A stretch of 64,000 nucleotides of DNA. Origin: CAG-791 sp045130475 (GTDB lineage: Bacteria > Bacillota > Clostridia > Lachnospirales > Lachnospiraceae). Below are positions 9,140 to 18,126 of this stretch, one piece after another (the first letter of the stretch is position 1; every line of letters starts with the position of its first letter). A program made the position numbers and the translations under genes. The notes beneath the pieces are model-generated. The model worked only from the letters and a program-made list of their open reading frames with translations. It did no database searches and was not told the DNA's origin. The stretch lies in contig JBGUPU010000065.1 in the NCBI GenBank assembly GCA_045130475.1, forward strand, positions 1-64,000, in the 5' to 3' direction.

Positions 9140-10114
9140 ATGAGCTTACTGAAATGTGAAAACCTGTCCTTTGCCTATGACGGCGTCACGGTTGTCAGAG
9201 ACCTGAACTTCACTGTTGAGGAAGGGAATTATCTTTGTATCATCGGGGAAAACGGCGCCGGCAAGAGCACTCTGATCAAGGGACTGCTCCGCCTGAAAAA
9301 GCCCTCCGCCGGCAAGGTGGAACTGGGCGAGGGCCTGCGCGCCACGGAAATCGGCTACCTTCCCCAGCAGACCCAGATCCAGAAAGATTTCCCCGCGAGT
9401 GTGCGGGAGGTCGTCCTCTCCGGATGCCTGAACAGAATGGGATTAAGGCCTTTTTATACCCGTGAAGAAAAAGAGCGCGCAAAGGAAAATATGGAGGCCC
9501 TGGAGATCCTTGAGCTGCAGGATCAGTGCTACCGGGATCTGTCGGGAGGCCAGCAGCAGCGTGTGCTGCTGGCACGGGCTATGTGCGCGGCACAGAAACT
9601 GATCCTCCTCGACGAGCCGGTGTCGGGACTGGATCCTGTCGCGACCCGGAGCCTGTACGCGCAGATTGCGCGGATCAATGAGGCTGCCGGCCTGACTGTC
9701 ATCATGGTTTCCCATGACATTGATGCCTCCCTGCGGTATGCCTCCCATATCCTGCACCTGGGACAGGAAGGACAGCTGTTTTTCGGCACACAGAAAGAGT
9801 ACCGCCGCAGCGCGGTCTACCACGACTTCCTCGGAGACCGCGCGGTTCCCATGTGGAAACATGACTTTCCCAACCGTGTCGGACGGGCGGCGCCCCGCGA
9901 AGAGGCGGAGCCGACCGAGACCGAGAGCCGCGTGAGGGTGCACACCGGGAAGAAGTCCTCCCGCCGCCTGAAAAAAGAGCATTCCGCCGGTCCGGAAAAT
10001 CAAAGTCAGAACGTGACGGACGGCAATCGCCCGGAGACAGCTGAGGGGGGCAGGAATACAGGGGCAGAAGAAGAGACGAAGTCCGCAGAGCGGCAGTGTC
10101 AGAAAGAGAGCTGA
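9140..10114 (+). CDS. znuC: Zinc-type ABC transporter ATP-binding protein
   Basis: A 324-residue ABC ATPase: Walker A GENGAGKST near residue 35, signature LSGGQQQRV, Walker B LILLDEP and the switch histidine in VSHD. It energises import by the neighbouring permease. About 85 residues after the ATPase core (from roughly residue 240) are charged, low in hydrophobics and rich in Glu, Arg and Ser, unlike E. coli ZnuC; no domain is recognised there. The permease start lies four bases after its stop, so the genes are translationally coupled. Confidence 0.92.
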   Translation: MSLLKCENLSFAYDGVTVVRDLNFTVEEGNYLCIIGENGAGKSTLIKGLLRLKKPSAGKVELGEGLRATEIGYLPQQTQIQKDFPASVREVVLSGCLNRMGLRPFYTREEKERAKENMEALEILELQDQCYRDLSGGQQQRVLLARAMCAAQKLILLDEPVSGLDPVATRSLYAQIARINEAAGLTVIMVSHDIDASLRYASHILHLGQEGQLFFGTQKEYRRSAVYHDFLGDRAVPMWKHDFPNRVGRAAPREEAEPTETESRVRVHTGKKSSRRLKKEHSAGPENQSQNVTDGNRPETAEGGRNTGAEEETKSAERQCQKES

Positions 10115-10117
10115 AAA

Positions 10118-10939
10118 TTGTTCCATTTAGTTATAGAAATGTTTTCCTATCCTTTCATGGTGAGAGCACTTTTGGTGGGCGCTCTGATCGCCCTGTGCGC
10201 CGCCATGCTGGGTGTCACACTGGTGCTCAAGCGCTATTCCATGATCGGCGACGGTCTGTCCCATGTCGGCTTCGGCGCCTTGGCTATAGCGTCCGCAATG
10301 AACGCGGCGCCGCTTCTGGTGGCCATTCCTGTGGTGGTCGCGGCGGCATTTTTCCTGCTGCGCCTGCGTGAGTCGAGTCATGTCAAAGGCGACTCAGCGA
10401 TCGCCCTGATTTCCACCGGTGCGCTGGCGGTGGGCGTCACCGTCGTCTCCATGACGACCGGCATGAACACCGATGTTTACAATTACCTTTTTGGAAGTAT
10501 CCTGAGTATGTCGGGGAGCGATGTGTGGATCACGGTTCTTGTGTCGGTGGTTGTGCTGGCGCTCTTTATCTTTTTCTATCATCGGATCTTCGCGGTGACT
10601 TTTGATGAAAACTTCACACAGGCGACCGGTATTCCGGCGGGCACTTACAATTCTCTGATCGCGATCCTCACGGCACTTGTGATCGTCATCGGCATGCGGA
10701 TGATGGGATCGCTTCTGATCTCCAGCCTGGTGGTCTTTCCGGCCATGACATCCATGCGCCTGTGCCGCACTTTCCGCAGTGTCATGATCAGCGCCGCCAT
10801 TGTCTCGGTCGTCTGCCTGATGCTGGGACTCGTAATCTCCTATCTGTACGCGACCCCCACGGGAGCCAGCATTGTCCTCTGCAACATGGCGGCTTTTTTC
10901 ATTTACGCCGTGATCGCGAAAGCCAAAGGTCTGGAGTAA
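10118..10939 (+). CDS. znuB: Zinc-type ABC transporter permease
   Basis: A 273-residue polytopic membrane protein of the ABC-3 family: about eight hydrophobic segments, with the early motif MLGVTLVLKRYSMIGDGLSH conserved in metal permeases. It forms the channel for the lipoprotein and ATPase encoded upstream. A TTG at 10118 has GAAAGAGAG before it and is a plausible start right after the preceding stop; ATG 10139 is the alternative. It is the last gene of the fur-znu operon, followed by a terminator. Confidence 0.92.
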   Translation: MFHLVIEMFSYPFMVRALLVGALIALCAAMLGVTLVLKRYSMIGDGLSHVGFGALAIASAMNAAPLLVAIPVVVAAAFFLLRLRESSHVKGDSAIALISTGALAVGVTVVSMTTGMNTDVYNYLFGSILSMSGSDVWITVLVSVVVLALFIFFYHRIFAVTFDENFTQATGIPAGTYNSLIAILTALVIVIGMRMMGSLLISSLVVFPAMTSMRLCRTFRSVMISAAIVSVVCLMLGLVISYLYATPTGASIVLCNMAAFFIYAVIAKAKGLE

Positions 10940-10956
10940 AGACGTTCTGCTATTGT

Positions 10957-10985
10957 TCACGCCCTCCCGGGGGCGTGATCTTTTT
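10957..10985 (+). terminator. Terminator of the fur-znu operon
   Basis: Stem TCACGCCC / GGGCGTGA with a short loop followed by TCTTTTTC, 17 bases after the permease stop. Confidence 0.85.
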
Positions 10986-11119
10986 CTGTGCAGTCATGTG
11001 CTCATGGACTTTTTTTGGTTTGTGTGTATACTAAAATGTGTTGGAATACGTTTTCTCCTCAGGCGCTCCGCGCAAAAGTGTGCCGGAGTATGTAAGGAAG
11101 AATAGAAAGGAACCGGAGA

Positions 11120-12439
11120 ATGGGTAGACGAAGTGAGGACAGAGACGAGAGTTTTCTGTCAATCCTGATCGGGACATTCATCCTGCTCGCCGGCGCGGCG
11201 GCGGTCTTTTACGCGGCGTATAAAGTAAGTTATGTATCGGTCGACTATGGGATCCATGTGGGGATCGCCGAGGAACTGGACTGGAGCGATCCTGTGCAGA
11301 TGCTGAAGGAACACCCCGAACCTGTGTGGCATATTCTGGTGCGGATCGCAATGAAGATCTGCAGAGTGGATGCACAGCGGGCTGCCGGCTTTGTGTCCGG
11401 GGGTCTGTGTGCGCTCACCTATCTGATCGCGGCGCATTTTCTGCACCGCGCAGTGGGGAAGGGCGCGATCACAGCCCGTGACACGGCGGTCAATCTCTCC
11501 GTGAAGGCATCAGCAGCTGCCTCTCCCGGATCCGCAAGCGGCTTCTCCTTGATTGAAACAGCGATTTTTACCTGGCTTCTGAGTATTTCAAGTGCCATCT
11601 TTGTGCCCTGGTTCAATGACAAGCCCTACCTGGGACAGGGGTCTCCCAACCCCTGGCACAATCCGACCACGATCATGGTCCGCCCCATCGCCCTGCTCAT
11701 CTTCATTCTTGTGATGGGGGAGTGTGTGCGCGTGCAGAGGGGCGGTTTCCGCAAGGGACAGGGCCTGCGCGTCTGGAAGGGATTTCTGATCGCCCTTCTT
11801 CTGCTGCTCTCGAATCTCTCCAAGCCCAGTTTCGTGCAGATCTTTTATCCGGCGATCTTCATGCTGATGTTTTTGTGGCTCTTTGTATACCGGTTCAGGA
11901 ATTTCCCGCTGGGTATGCAGCTGTTACTCTGCTGCATACCATCTGTGGCGCTGATGGCCCTGCAGTTCATCTCGGCCTTCTACGGGACAACCAACAAAGA
12001 CTCTGCAGGTGTCGTGTTTGCCCCCTTCAAAGTTGCGGGCATGTATACAGATAACATCGCCTTTTCCACGCTGCTGGTGCTGGCCTTTCCTCTGGCTGTC
12101 GGACTTTGCAGCATTGTGCGCCGGACATTTGACTGGACGGATGCTTTTGCATGGATCCTGCTCCTCGTAGGCATGGCGGAGAAATTCCTTCTCGCCGAGG
12201 GCGGCTCCCGCATGGCGCACGGCAACTTCAACTGGGGCTACATTCTGGCAGTATACCTGCTCTGGTTTGTCAGTATCCGTGACTATGCCGCCTGGAGATG
12301 CAGTTTTACGGAGGGCGGCGGCGCAAAAAAGACTCTCTCCGTTCTCTTTTTCATCCTGAGCGGACTGCTGCTGATTGCTCACTTCGTCTCGGGAATATAT
12401 TACCTGTATTATCTGATCGTTCTCGGGAACGGGATCTAA
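11120..12439 (+). CDS. Polytopic membrane protein of unknown function
   Basis: A 439-residue protein with roughly ten hydrophobic segments, starting with a charged N-terminus (MGRRSEDRDES) and a first membrane helix at about residues 13-32. An extracytoplasmic stretch after it carries an acidic/aromatic segment (DYGIHVGIAEELDWSD). The overall look, with a long first loop followed by many helices, recalls membrane glycosyltransferase or mannosyltransferase-like proteins, but no catalytic motif was recognised. The start at 11120 has GAAAGGAACCGGAG upstream. It is a single gene behind its own promoter region, not coupled to neighbours. Confidence 0.75.
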   Translation: MGRRSEDRDESFLSILIGTFILLAGAAAVFYAAYKVSYVSVDYGIHVGIAEELDWSDPVQMLKEHPEPVWHILVRIAMKICRVDAQRAAGFVSGGLCALTYLIAAHFLHRAVGKGAITARDTAVNLSVKASAAASPGSASGFSLIETAIFTWLLSISSAIFVPWFNDKPYLGQGSPNPWHNPTTIMVRPIALLIFILVMGECVRVQRGGFRKGQGLRVWKGFLIALLLLLSNLSKPSFVQIFYPAIFMLMFLWLFVYRFRNFPLGMQLLLCCIPSVALMALQFISAFYGTTNKDSAGVVFAPFKVAGMYTDNIAFSTLLVLAFPLAVGLCSIVRRTFDWTDAFAWILLLVGMAEKFLLAEGGSRMAHGNFNWGYILAVYLLWFVSIRDYAAWRCSFTEGGGAKKTLSVLFFILSGLLLIAHFVSGIYYLYYLIVLGNGI

Positions 12440-12443
12440 TCAC

Positions 12444-12472
12444 TTGACAGACACGTGCTGAGCCTGTAGAAT
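12444..12472 (+). promoter_or_regulatory. Promoter for the DUF1858 gene
   Basis: TTGACA at 12444-12449 and TAGAAT at 12467-12472 with an ideal 17-base spacer. Downstream, GATAAGTATTTTT occurs twice (about 12518-12530 and 12550-12562) in the leader, possibly a regulator target. Confidence 0.75.
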
Positions 12473-12578
12473 CATTATTTACCTGTAAGAATTGTAGGTG
12501 ATTAACACTATAGAACAGATAAGTATTTTTTGCTGTCACTTACAGCTTTGATAAGTATTTTTAAGGAGGAATTTAACC

Positions 12579-12809
12579 ATGGAAAACACCGCGACCGCGA
12601 AAGAGCCTATTAACAGTGATATGCTCATTGCCGATATCATTTCAAAGTATCCGGACGCTGTATATCTTCTGATGAACTGCGGCATGGGCTGTGTCAGCTG
12701 CCCCGCTTCTCAGATGGAATCTCTCACAGAGGCCTGCATGGTGCACGGTCTGGACGGCAAGGAAGTCGAGAGATACCTCAACGTCGAGCTCGGCCTGGTC
12801 GAAGCCTGA
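12579..12809 (+). CDS. DUF1858 redox-disulfide protein (hybrid-cluster-protein-associated type)
   Basis: A 76-residue protein with the DUF1858 pattern: MLIADIISKYPDAVYLLMNCGMGCVSCPAS followed by a helix with TEACMVHGLDG. Family members carry CxxC-type cysteines and occur alone or fused to hybrid-cluster proteins; a thiol redox or nitrosative-stress role is proposed but not proven. A strong AAGGAGGAA site precedes ATG 12579. It is a monocistronic unit with a promoter and terminator of its own; no hybrid-cluster protein gene lies nearby. Confidence 0.88.
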   Translation: MENTATAKEPINSDMLIADIISKYPDAVYLLMNCGMGCVSCPASQMESLTEACMVHGLDGKEVERYLNVELGLVEA

Positions 12810-12832
12810 TCAAAAGAACATAGGACGATTTG

Positions 12833-12884
12833 ATACAGCGTGAAAGGGTTTGCTGACTTGTAAAGCTTTTCACGCTGTATTTTA
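12833..12884 (+). terminator. Terminator after the DUF1858 gene
   Basis: Thirteen-base perfect arms ATACAGCGTGAAA / TTTCACGCTGTAT around a 22-base loop, followed by TTTT. Confidence 0.85.
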
Positions 12885-13012
12885 AAAAAAGAGTTAGTCA
12901 TGACTAAAAAAATTCGCTGACAGCATTGCTATTCACTTCGGAAATTGCTAAAATTATGATTGCTTCGAAGCAATATTTCCCTTGTGTCTCCAGAAATAAA
13001 GAAAGGAAAGCT

Positions 13013-14314
13013 ATGGATTACTTACAGATTGAAAAAGTTATCGGCCGTGAGATAATTGACTCCCGCGGCAACCCCACCGTAGAGGCTGAGGTTTATCTTG
13101 CTGACGGTACGATCGGCAGAGGCGCAGCTCCCAGCGGCGCATCCACCGGCGAGTTCGAGGCTCTTGAACTCCGCGACGGCGACAAGTCCAGATTCGGCGG
13201 CAAGGGTGTTTCCAAGGCCGTTGCAAACATCAATGAGAAGATCGCTCCCGCCCTGGTCGGCATCGACGCTTCCGACGTCTACGCAGTCGACAAGGCCATG
13301 ATCGATCTCGACGGCACAAAGGACAAATCCAACCTCGGCGCGAACGCGATCCTGGCAGTTTCCATCGCTGCTTCCAAGGCTGCGGCAGCAGCTCTGGATA
13401 TTCCGCTTTATCGCTTCTTCGGCGGCCTTCAGGCCAACAAGCTCCCTGTCCCCATGATGAATATCCTCAACGGCGGCGCCCATGCGGACAGCTCTGTTGA
13501 CACCCAGGAATTCATGATCATGCCCGTAGGCGCAAGCTGCTTCAAAGAAGGTCTTCGCCAGTGCACAGAAGTTTTCCATGCACTTCAGAAGATCCTCAAA
13601 GCTGCCGGCGACGTCACTGCAGTAGGCGACGAGGGCGGTTTCGCTCCCAATAAGCCCGAGGGCGATGAGGGCGCGATCGATCTCATCATCGAAGCCATCA
13701 AGGCCGCAGGCTATGAGCCCGGCAAGGACTTCGTCCTGGCTATGGACGCAGCTGCATCCGAGTGGAAGAGCCCCAAGGGCAAAGGCTTCTATCATCAGCC
13801 CAAGTCCGGTAAGGACTTCACCAGCGCAGAGCTCATCGCTCACTGGGCAAGCCTGATCGAAAAGTATCCCATCTACTCCATCGAAGACGGCCTGGATGAG
13901 GAAGACTGGGAAGGCTGGGTAGAGATGACCAAACAGCTCGGCGGCAAAGTCCAGCTGGTAGGCGATGACCTGTTCGTCACCAACACCGAGAGACTGAAAA
14001 AGGGTATCGAGCTCGGCGCAGGCAACTCCATCCTCATCAAGCTCAACCAGATCGGCTCCGTTTCCGAGACCCTTGAGGCCATCAAGATGGCGCACAAGGC
14101 AGGCATGACCGCTGTTACTTCCCACCGTTCCGGTGAGACCGAAGACACCACCATCGCGGACCTCGCAGTTGCTCTGAACACCTGCCAGATCAAGACCGGT
14201 GCTCCTTCCAGATCCGAGCGTGTTGCCAAGTACAACCAGCTGCTCCGCATTGAGGAGGCACTGGGCGACAGCGCTGTCTATCCCGGCTTTGCAGCTTTCA
14301 ATCACTGCAAATAA
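13013..14314 (+). CDS. eno: Enolase
   Basis: A 433-residue protein of standard enolase length. It converts 2-phosphoglycerate to phosphoenolpyruvate in glycolysis. Visible family motifs include IDSRGNPTVE at the N-terminus, PSGASTGEFEA, GDEGGFAP, the metal ligands in AMDAAASE and IEDGLDEED, and the C-terminal SHRSGETEDTTIADLAV. ATG 13013 with GAAAGGAAAG upstream gives the usual N-terminus; an upstream in-frame ATG at 12926 would add 29 unconserved residues. Codon use is strongly biased, as expected for a highly expressed gene, and this bias also produces a long false antisense frame. It is monocistronic. Confidence 0.98.
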   Translation: MDYLQIEKVIGREIIDSRGNPTVEAEVYLADGTIGRGAAPSGASTGEFEALELRDGDKSRFGGKGVSKAVANINEKIAPALVGIDASDVYAVDKAMIDLDGTKDKSNLGANAILAVSIAASKAAAAALDIPLYRFFGGLQANKLPVPMMNILNGGAHADSSVDTQEFMIMPVGASCFKEGLRQCTEVFHALQKILKAAGDVTAVGDEGGFAPNKPEGDEGAIDLIIEAIKAAGYEPGKDFVLAMDAAASEWKSPKGKGFYHQPKSGKDFTSAELIAHWASLIEKYPIYSIEDGLDEEDWEGWVEMTKQLGGKVQLVGDDLFVTNTERLKKGIELGAGNSILIKLNQIGSVSETLEAIKMAHKAGMTAVTSHRSGETEDTTIADLAVALNTCQIKTGAPSRSERVAKYNQLLRIEEALGDSAVYPGFAAFNHCK

Positions 14315-14391
14315 GTGGATTTGGATGTATACGGCGATGGCCGCGACAGTAACATCTCCTTCGGAGCTGTGCAGCCAAAGGCTGCGAACCA

Positions 14392-14434
14392 GTCGGCATG
14401 GCTCATTGGAAAAAAGCCATGCACAGACAAATCA
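14392..14434. repeat. Direct repeat copy A flanking the dehydrogenase gene
   Basis: GTCGGCATGGCTCATTGG, then an A-run, then GCCATGCACAGACAAATCA. It recurs at 15902-15945 with one extra A. The CATGGCT/AGCCATG halves can pair as a hairpin. Confidence 0.85.
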
Positions 14435-14521
14435 ACAGTGAGGGGCGTCGAGCTCGCTCGTAAGCGTCCGGCCCAAAACCATTACATCCCGAGCAGATCA
14501 TAGATTATCATTATACAAGAG

Positions 14522-14577
14522 AAATAGGATCCCTCGTACCGCGCTCAATCTGCGGCACGGGGGACTTTTTCCTATTA
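14522..14577 (+). terminator. Terminator upstream of the dehydrogenase gene
   Basis: Imperfect stem with arms CCCTCGTACCGC / GCGGCACGGGG, enclosed by AATAGGA / TCCTATT, followed by CTTTTT. It probably ends the enolase transcript. Confidence 0.75.
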
Positions 14578-14757
14578 TTTTTCACAAAAACAGGCTAAAA
14601 TCCGCATTTATATTATGCTATTTCCACAATCTTTGCTATAATAGAATACATCTAAGCCGCGGGGGGGCACCCGGGCGTGAAATCTGCAGTATGGCGGCAT
14701 TGTCCGATGGCTTGCCGGCCTCATGATCGGAAGATGATTCAAGGAGGATCAGATACA

Positions 14758-15714
14758 ATGGCAGTGAATATGAGAAAAGTTGCGATAGTGGGATGCGGTC
14801 GTTCGGGTTCGGCAGTCAGCTTCTCGTTAATGCAGAGCGGACTCTTTTCTGAAATGGTGCTGGTTGATTCGCTTGCGAAAAAGGCGGAGCGTGTTGCGCA
14901 TGATCTTGCATACGGTATTTCCTTTGTAAAACCGATGAATATCTATGCAGGCGGTTATGACGATCTTGCAGACGCCGGCATCATCGTAATTGCAGCCGGC
15001 GAGCCCAGACTCAGCACAGATTCCCGCATGGAGTTCATCCGCAAAAATGTCAATGTCCTGGAGAATATTATTCCGAAGATTGCGGCTAAAAACACAGAGG
15101 CTATTTTCCTGATCGTCACGAATCCGGTCGACATCCTGACCTATGCCGCACTGAAGTATATTGAGATTCCGGAGAGCCGCATTATAGGTATCGGCACGAT
15201 CCTGGACACCGCCAGAGTCAAATATCTGGTCGGCAAAAAGCTCAATGTAGACCCCCGCAACGTCCATGGATTTGTCGTCGGCGAGCACGGAAAATCCGAG
15301 GTTGCGATCTGGTCGAGCGCCCGTGTTTCCGGCGTTCCGCTCCGTGACTTCTTCGAGATGCGCGGATATCCGGATCCGGATGAGTTCCTGGAGGGGGTCA
15401 TCAAGGAAGTCAGAAAGGATGCCGGCGATCTCAGCTACAGAAAGGATGATACCTTCTTCGGCGTAGCTATGGCTGCCCGCAGGGTCTGCGAAGCCATCAT
15501 CCGCGATGAGAAGGCTGTCCTTTCCGTGACATCCCTTATGTATGGCGCTTTCGACATTGACGGCATCGCCCTTTCCATGCCTGCTGTCATCGGTGCCGGC
15601 GGTGTTGAGTGCCTGGTTCCCGTCGAGATGAACGATGATGAGCTCGAAGAAGTACTCAAGTCGGCCGCAACCGTCAAGTCCATTGTGGACGATGTTCTCG
15701 GCGAGGCAAGATAA
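14758..15714 (+). CDS. L-lactate/malate dehydrogenase family protein
   Basis: A 318-residue NAD-dependent 2-hydroxyacid dehydrogenase of the LDH/MDH superfamily. A Rossmann start VAIVGCGRSGSAV, the VTNPVDILTYAALK segment, DTARVKYLV and the catalytic His in VVGEHGKSEVAIW are present. The residue that selects lactate (Gln) or malate (Arg) aligns here with Arg in AAGEPRLSTDSRMEF, which favours malate or another dicarboxylate. The alignment across this loop was done by eye, so lactate cannot be excluded. ATG 14758 follows AAGGAGG. It is a single gene with a terminator on each side and a 43-bp direct repeat outside each terminator. Confidence 0.88.
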   Translation: MAVNMRKVAIVGCGRSGSAVSFSLMQSGLFSEMVLVDSLAKKAERVAHDLAYGISFVKPMNIYAGGYDDLADAGIIVIAAGEPRLSTDSRMEFIRKNVNVLENIIPKIAAKNTEAIFLIVTNPVDILTYAALKYIEIPESRIIGIGTILDTARVKYLVGKKLNVDPRNVHGFVVGEHGKSEVAIWSSARVSGVPLRDFFEMRGYPDPDEFLEGVIKEVRKDAGDLSYRKDDTFFGVAMAARRVCEAIIRDEKAVLSVTSLMYGAFDIDGIALSMPAVIGAGGVECLVPVEMNDDELEEVLKSAATVKSIVDDVLGEAR

Positions 15715-15816
15715 GCGGAGCTGGTTTCAGAGGTAAAAACGGGAAAGGCTGCGGAACAGCCTGACCTTACGGACAATCTGCAGCCCGGTTAAGTGAATAC
15801 TGAAAATGAAATGATA

Positions 15817-15865
15817 AAAGCTGACAGAAGGACCGGCTGAATAGCCGGAAGCTCTGTCAGCTTTC
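15817..15865 (+). terminator. Terminator after the dehydrogenase gene
   Basis: Outer arms AAAGCTGACAGA / TCTGTCAGCTTT and inner arms CCGGCT / AGCCGG, followed by CTTT. Confidence 0.85.
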
Positions 15866-15901
15866 TTTGCGCGAAGTAATGAGCGAAGCGTTTGCGGGCC
15901 T

Positions 15902-15945
15902 GTCGGCATGGCTCATTGGAAAAAAAGCCATGCACAGACAAATCA
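15902..15945. repeat. Direct repeat copy B flanking the dehydrogenase gene
   Basis: Same sequence as 14392-14434 with one additional A in the A-run, in the same orientation, about 1.5 kb away. It lies just beyond the terminator of the dehydrogenase gene. Confidence 0.85.
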
Positions 15946-16209
15946 GCATTGAAACGCGTCGATCCTGCAGGAGCTGGAGGAATTTTTACGGAGATGAGAA
16001 CTGACCGTTTTCTGCCATGCCCTTGACCGTGTGTGAGCAGGAACACTGACAGAGGCGGCAGACAGAAAGCCCCTGGCACCCTGTTTTCCGGCATGACATG
16101 CCCCTTATGAATTGACGCGGGGAAAAAGTGTTGTACAATAATTCAAGACTCGCAAACGAGCCCTGCCCCAACTTGGCAGGACTCAGTCAATCCGGTAAAC
16201 AGGGAGAAC

Positions 16210-17136
16210 ATGAAAACGATGACCGCAAAGGGGCAGGACAGCCCGGAAAATATGTCAAAAACAATGAATACAGAGAACAGGATCAGCAACAGGAGAAAGG
16301 GAATCCTCTTTATCCTTATGGCGGCCTTTTTCTTCTCGCTGATGTCGGTTTTTGTCCGTCTGTCGGGAGATGTACCGACCATGCAGAAGGCCTTTTTCAG
16401 AAATATTGTGGCGGCCTTTGTGGCCGTTGTCATCCTGCTTCGGTCAAAGACAAAAGTCTCCCTGAGGAAGGAAAACCTGCCGCCGCTGCTTCTGCGGAGT
16501 ATATTCGGTACAATCGGCATTCTCGCCAATTTCTGGGCGGTGGACAACCTCGGGATCGCCGATGCCAACATGCTCAACAAGCTCTCGCCCTTTTTTGCCA
16601 TCCTGATGTCGATCTTTATCCTTGGAGAAATACCCAACAGGATTGAGTGGATGAGTGTCCTTCTGGCCTTCATCGGTGCGGCTTTTGTGGCAAAGCCCTC
16701 CGCAGGGATCATCTCTTTGCCTGCTCTGGTCGGAATCCTGGGAGGATTTACAGCCGGTACAGCCTATACCTTTGTGCGCAAGGCCGGTCTGCAGGGGGTG
16801 AAGGGCCCTGTTGTCGTGGCCTTCTTTTCGACCTTCTCCACACTTGTCCTGCTGCCCAATCTGCTGCTGAACTATACGCCGATGAGTGCGCAGCAGCTCA
16901 TCTTTCTGATCCTGGCAGGATGCAGTGCCGCAGGCGGACAACTGTCTGTCACGGCAGCTTATCAGCATGCCCCGGCCAGGGACATTTCCGTGTTCGACTA
17001 TTCCCAGGTCGTCTACGCGGCAGTTTTCGGAATCGTTCTGTTCGGGGAGTTCCCTGATGTCTGGAGTGTCATCGGCTATGTGATCATTATCGGGACCGCC
17101 TTTGCCAAGTGGTATCTGCTGACACAGCGGTCATGA
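16210..17136 (+). CDS. DMT-superfamily transporter (EamA family)
   Basis: A 308-residue integral membrane protein with ten hydrophobic helices in two EamA repeats: residues about 30-160 (ILFILMAAFFFSLMSVFVRL start) and about 175-305. EamA proteins export or exchange small metabolites; the substrate cannot be predicted. About 25 hydrophilic residues precede the first helix. ATG 16210 has a weak GGGAGAAC upstream; an ATG nine bases later is possible. It is monocistronic between the dehydrogenase gene and a converging AraC gene. Confidence 0.88.
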   Translation: MKTMTAKGQDSPENMSKTMNTENRISNRRKGILFILMAAFFFSLMSVFVRLSGDVPTMQKAFFRNIVAAFVAVVILLRSKTKVSLRKENLPPLLLRSIFGTIGILANFWAVDNLGIADANMLNKLSPFFAILMSIFILGEIPNRIEWMSVLLAFIGAAFVAKPSAGIISLPALVGILGGFTAGTAYTFVRKAGLQGVKGPVVVAFFSTFSTLVLLPNLLLNYTPMSAQQLIFLILAGCSAAGGQLSVTAAYQHAPARDISVFDYSQVVYAAVFGIVLFGEFPDVWSVIGYVIIIGTAFAKWYLLTQRS

Positions 17137-17223
17137 TCTGCAGGAATAATAATCCGGGGACGGTCCGTCTTTCAGGGATAGTCGGGAAAGCCGGAAGAGA
17201 TTGTGAAGAAAGCCCGGCAGGGA

Positions 17224-18126
17224 TCATTCCCTGTGTTTTTTCCGGTACTCTCTTGGAGGGCAGCCGTAAATGTCCTTGAAGGTTTTTCCAAAGTAGCTGT
17301 CGGAGACAAAGCCGCACTGCTCTGCGATGGAGGAGATACTGTCATCGGTGCGCTCCAGCCGCATTGCGGCCATCTGGGCCCGGTATTCGATGAGGAAGCG
17401 GATCGGCGGCCGGTTGATCGACCGCTGGAAGCACCTGGTGCACTCACGCGGGCTGATCCCGGCAGCACCGGCGATTTCCTCCAGGCCGAGGGGCTCGCCG
17501 TAATGTGCGTAGATATATTGGAGCATGAGTTTCATGCGCTCCAGGTCGCGCTCGTTTCCCTTCTTTTCTGCAGCACGGATCTCCTCCGTCTCTGCCCGCA
17601 TCATGAGGAAAAAGCGGCTGATGATCTCACGGACAGTGAGTTCATAGCCCTCCGCTTCCTCTCGCAGGACGTCGGTGAGCTGCAGGATCAGTTCGATCAT
17701 ACGGATCCTGCGGGGCGTATCGGGTCTGATATGGAGGATGGAGAGGCTTTTGCTGCGAAGGATGGGAGCGAAATATTTTCGGTCGATATAGCTTCCGAAT
17801 TCGCCGGCCAGAAAACGGGAGTCAAAAGTATAGGAATAGTAATTGACCGGCGCAGGGAAGTCATAGGCGTGCATGATATTTCTGTTGATAAAGACAACCT
17901 CTCCCTGTCCGGCTGTCAGGTCCCCCTCCGGTGAGTGCATTTGATAAGAACCTTTGTCTATATAGTTCAACTCGATCCAGTCGTGCCAGTGCCAGGGAAT
18001 ATGATGCCCCGTAAACAGCCGGCTCTCATCATAATGACATACAAAAGGAAGCCCGCCGGAATCCTCGGACAGGAGTTCTTCACTGTTGTCTCCAAGCGTC
18101 AGATCTTTCTTCTGATACCGTATCAT
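17224..18126 (-). CDS. AraC-family regulator with N-terminal cupin domain
   Basis: A 300-residue protein: an N-terminal cupin-type sensor (HIPWHWHDWIELNYIDKGS, residues about 40-60, with the usual histidines) and two C-terminal AraC helix-turn-helix motifs (residues 195-300; LEEIAGAAGISPRECTRCF and ISSIAEQCGFVSDSYFGKTF). Members activate sugar-use genes on binding an effector in the cupin. Its start codon faces the gene for an orphan sugar-binding lipoprotein across a shared promoter region, so that gene is the likely target. An AGGATTGAG sequence precedes ATG 18126. Confidence 0.88.
   Translation of the reverse strand: MIRYQKKDLTLGDNSEELLSEDSGGLPFVCHYDESRLFTGHHIPWHWHDWIELNYIDKGSYQMHSPEGDLTAGQGEVVFINRNIMHAYDFPAPVNYYSYTFDSRFLAGEFGSYIDRKYFAPILRSKSLSILHIRPDTPRRIRMIELILQLTDVLREEAEGYELTVREIISRFFLMMRAETEEIRAAEKKGNERDLERMKLMLQYIYAHYGEPLGLEEIAGAAGISPRECTRCFQRSINRPPIRFLIEYRAQMAAMRLERTDDSISSIAEQCGFVSDSYFGKTFKDIYGCPPREYRKKHRE

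Larger units (their letters stand above)
14315..14757. other. Intergenic region eno to mdh/ldh
   Basis: About 440 bases with no supported gene. It holds one copy of the 43-bp direct repeat (14392-14434), a rho-independent terminator (14522-14577) and a TATAAT at 14637-14642 that probably serves the dehydrogenase gene; no good -35 was found. Confidence 0.6.

Noticed and set aside
13022..14305. Minus-strand open frame of 427 codons opposite enolase
   Set aside because: Produced by the enolase codon bias; no ribosome site or family likeness.
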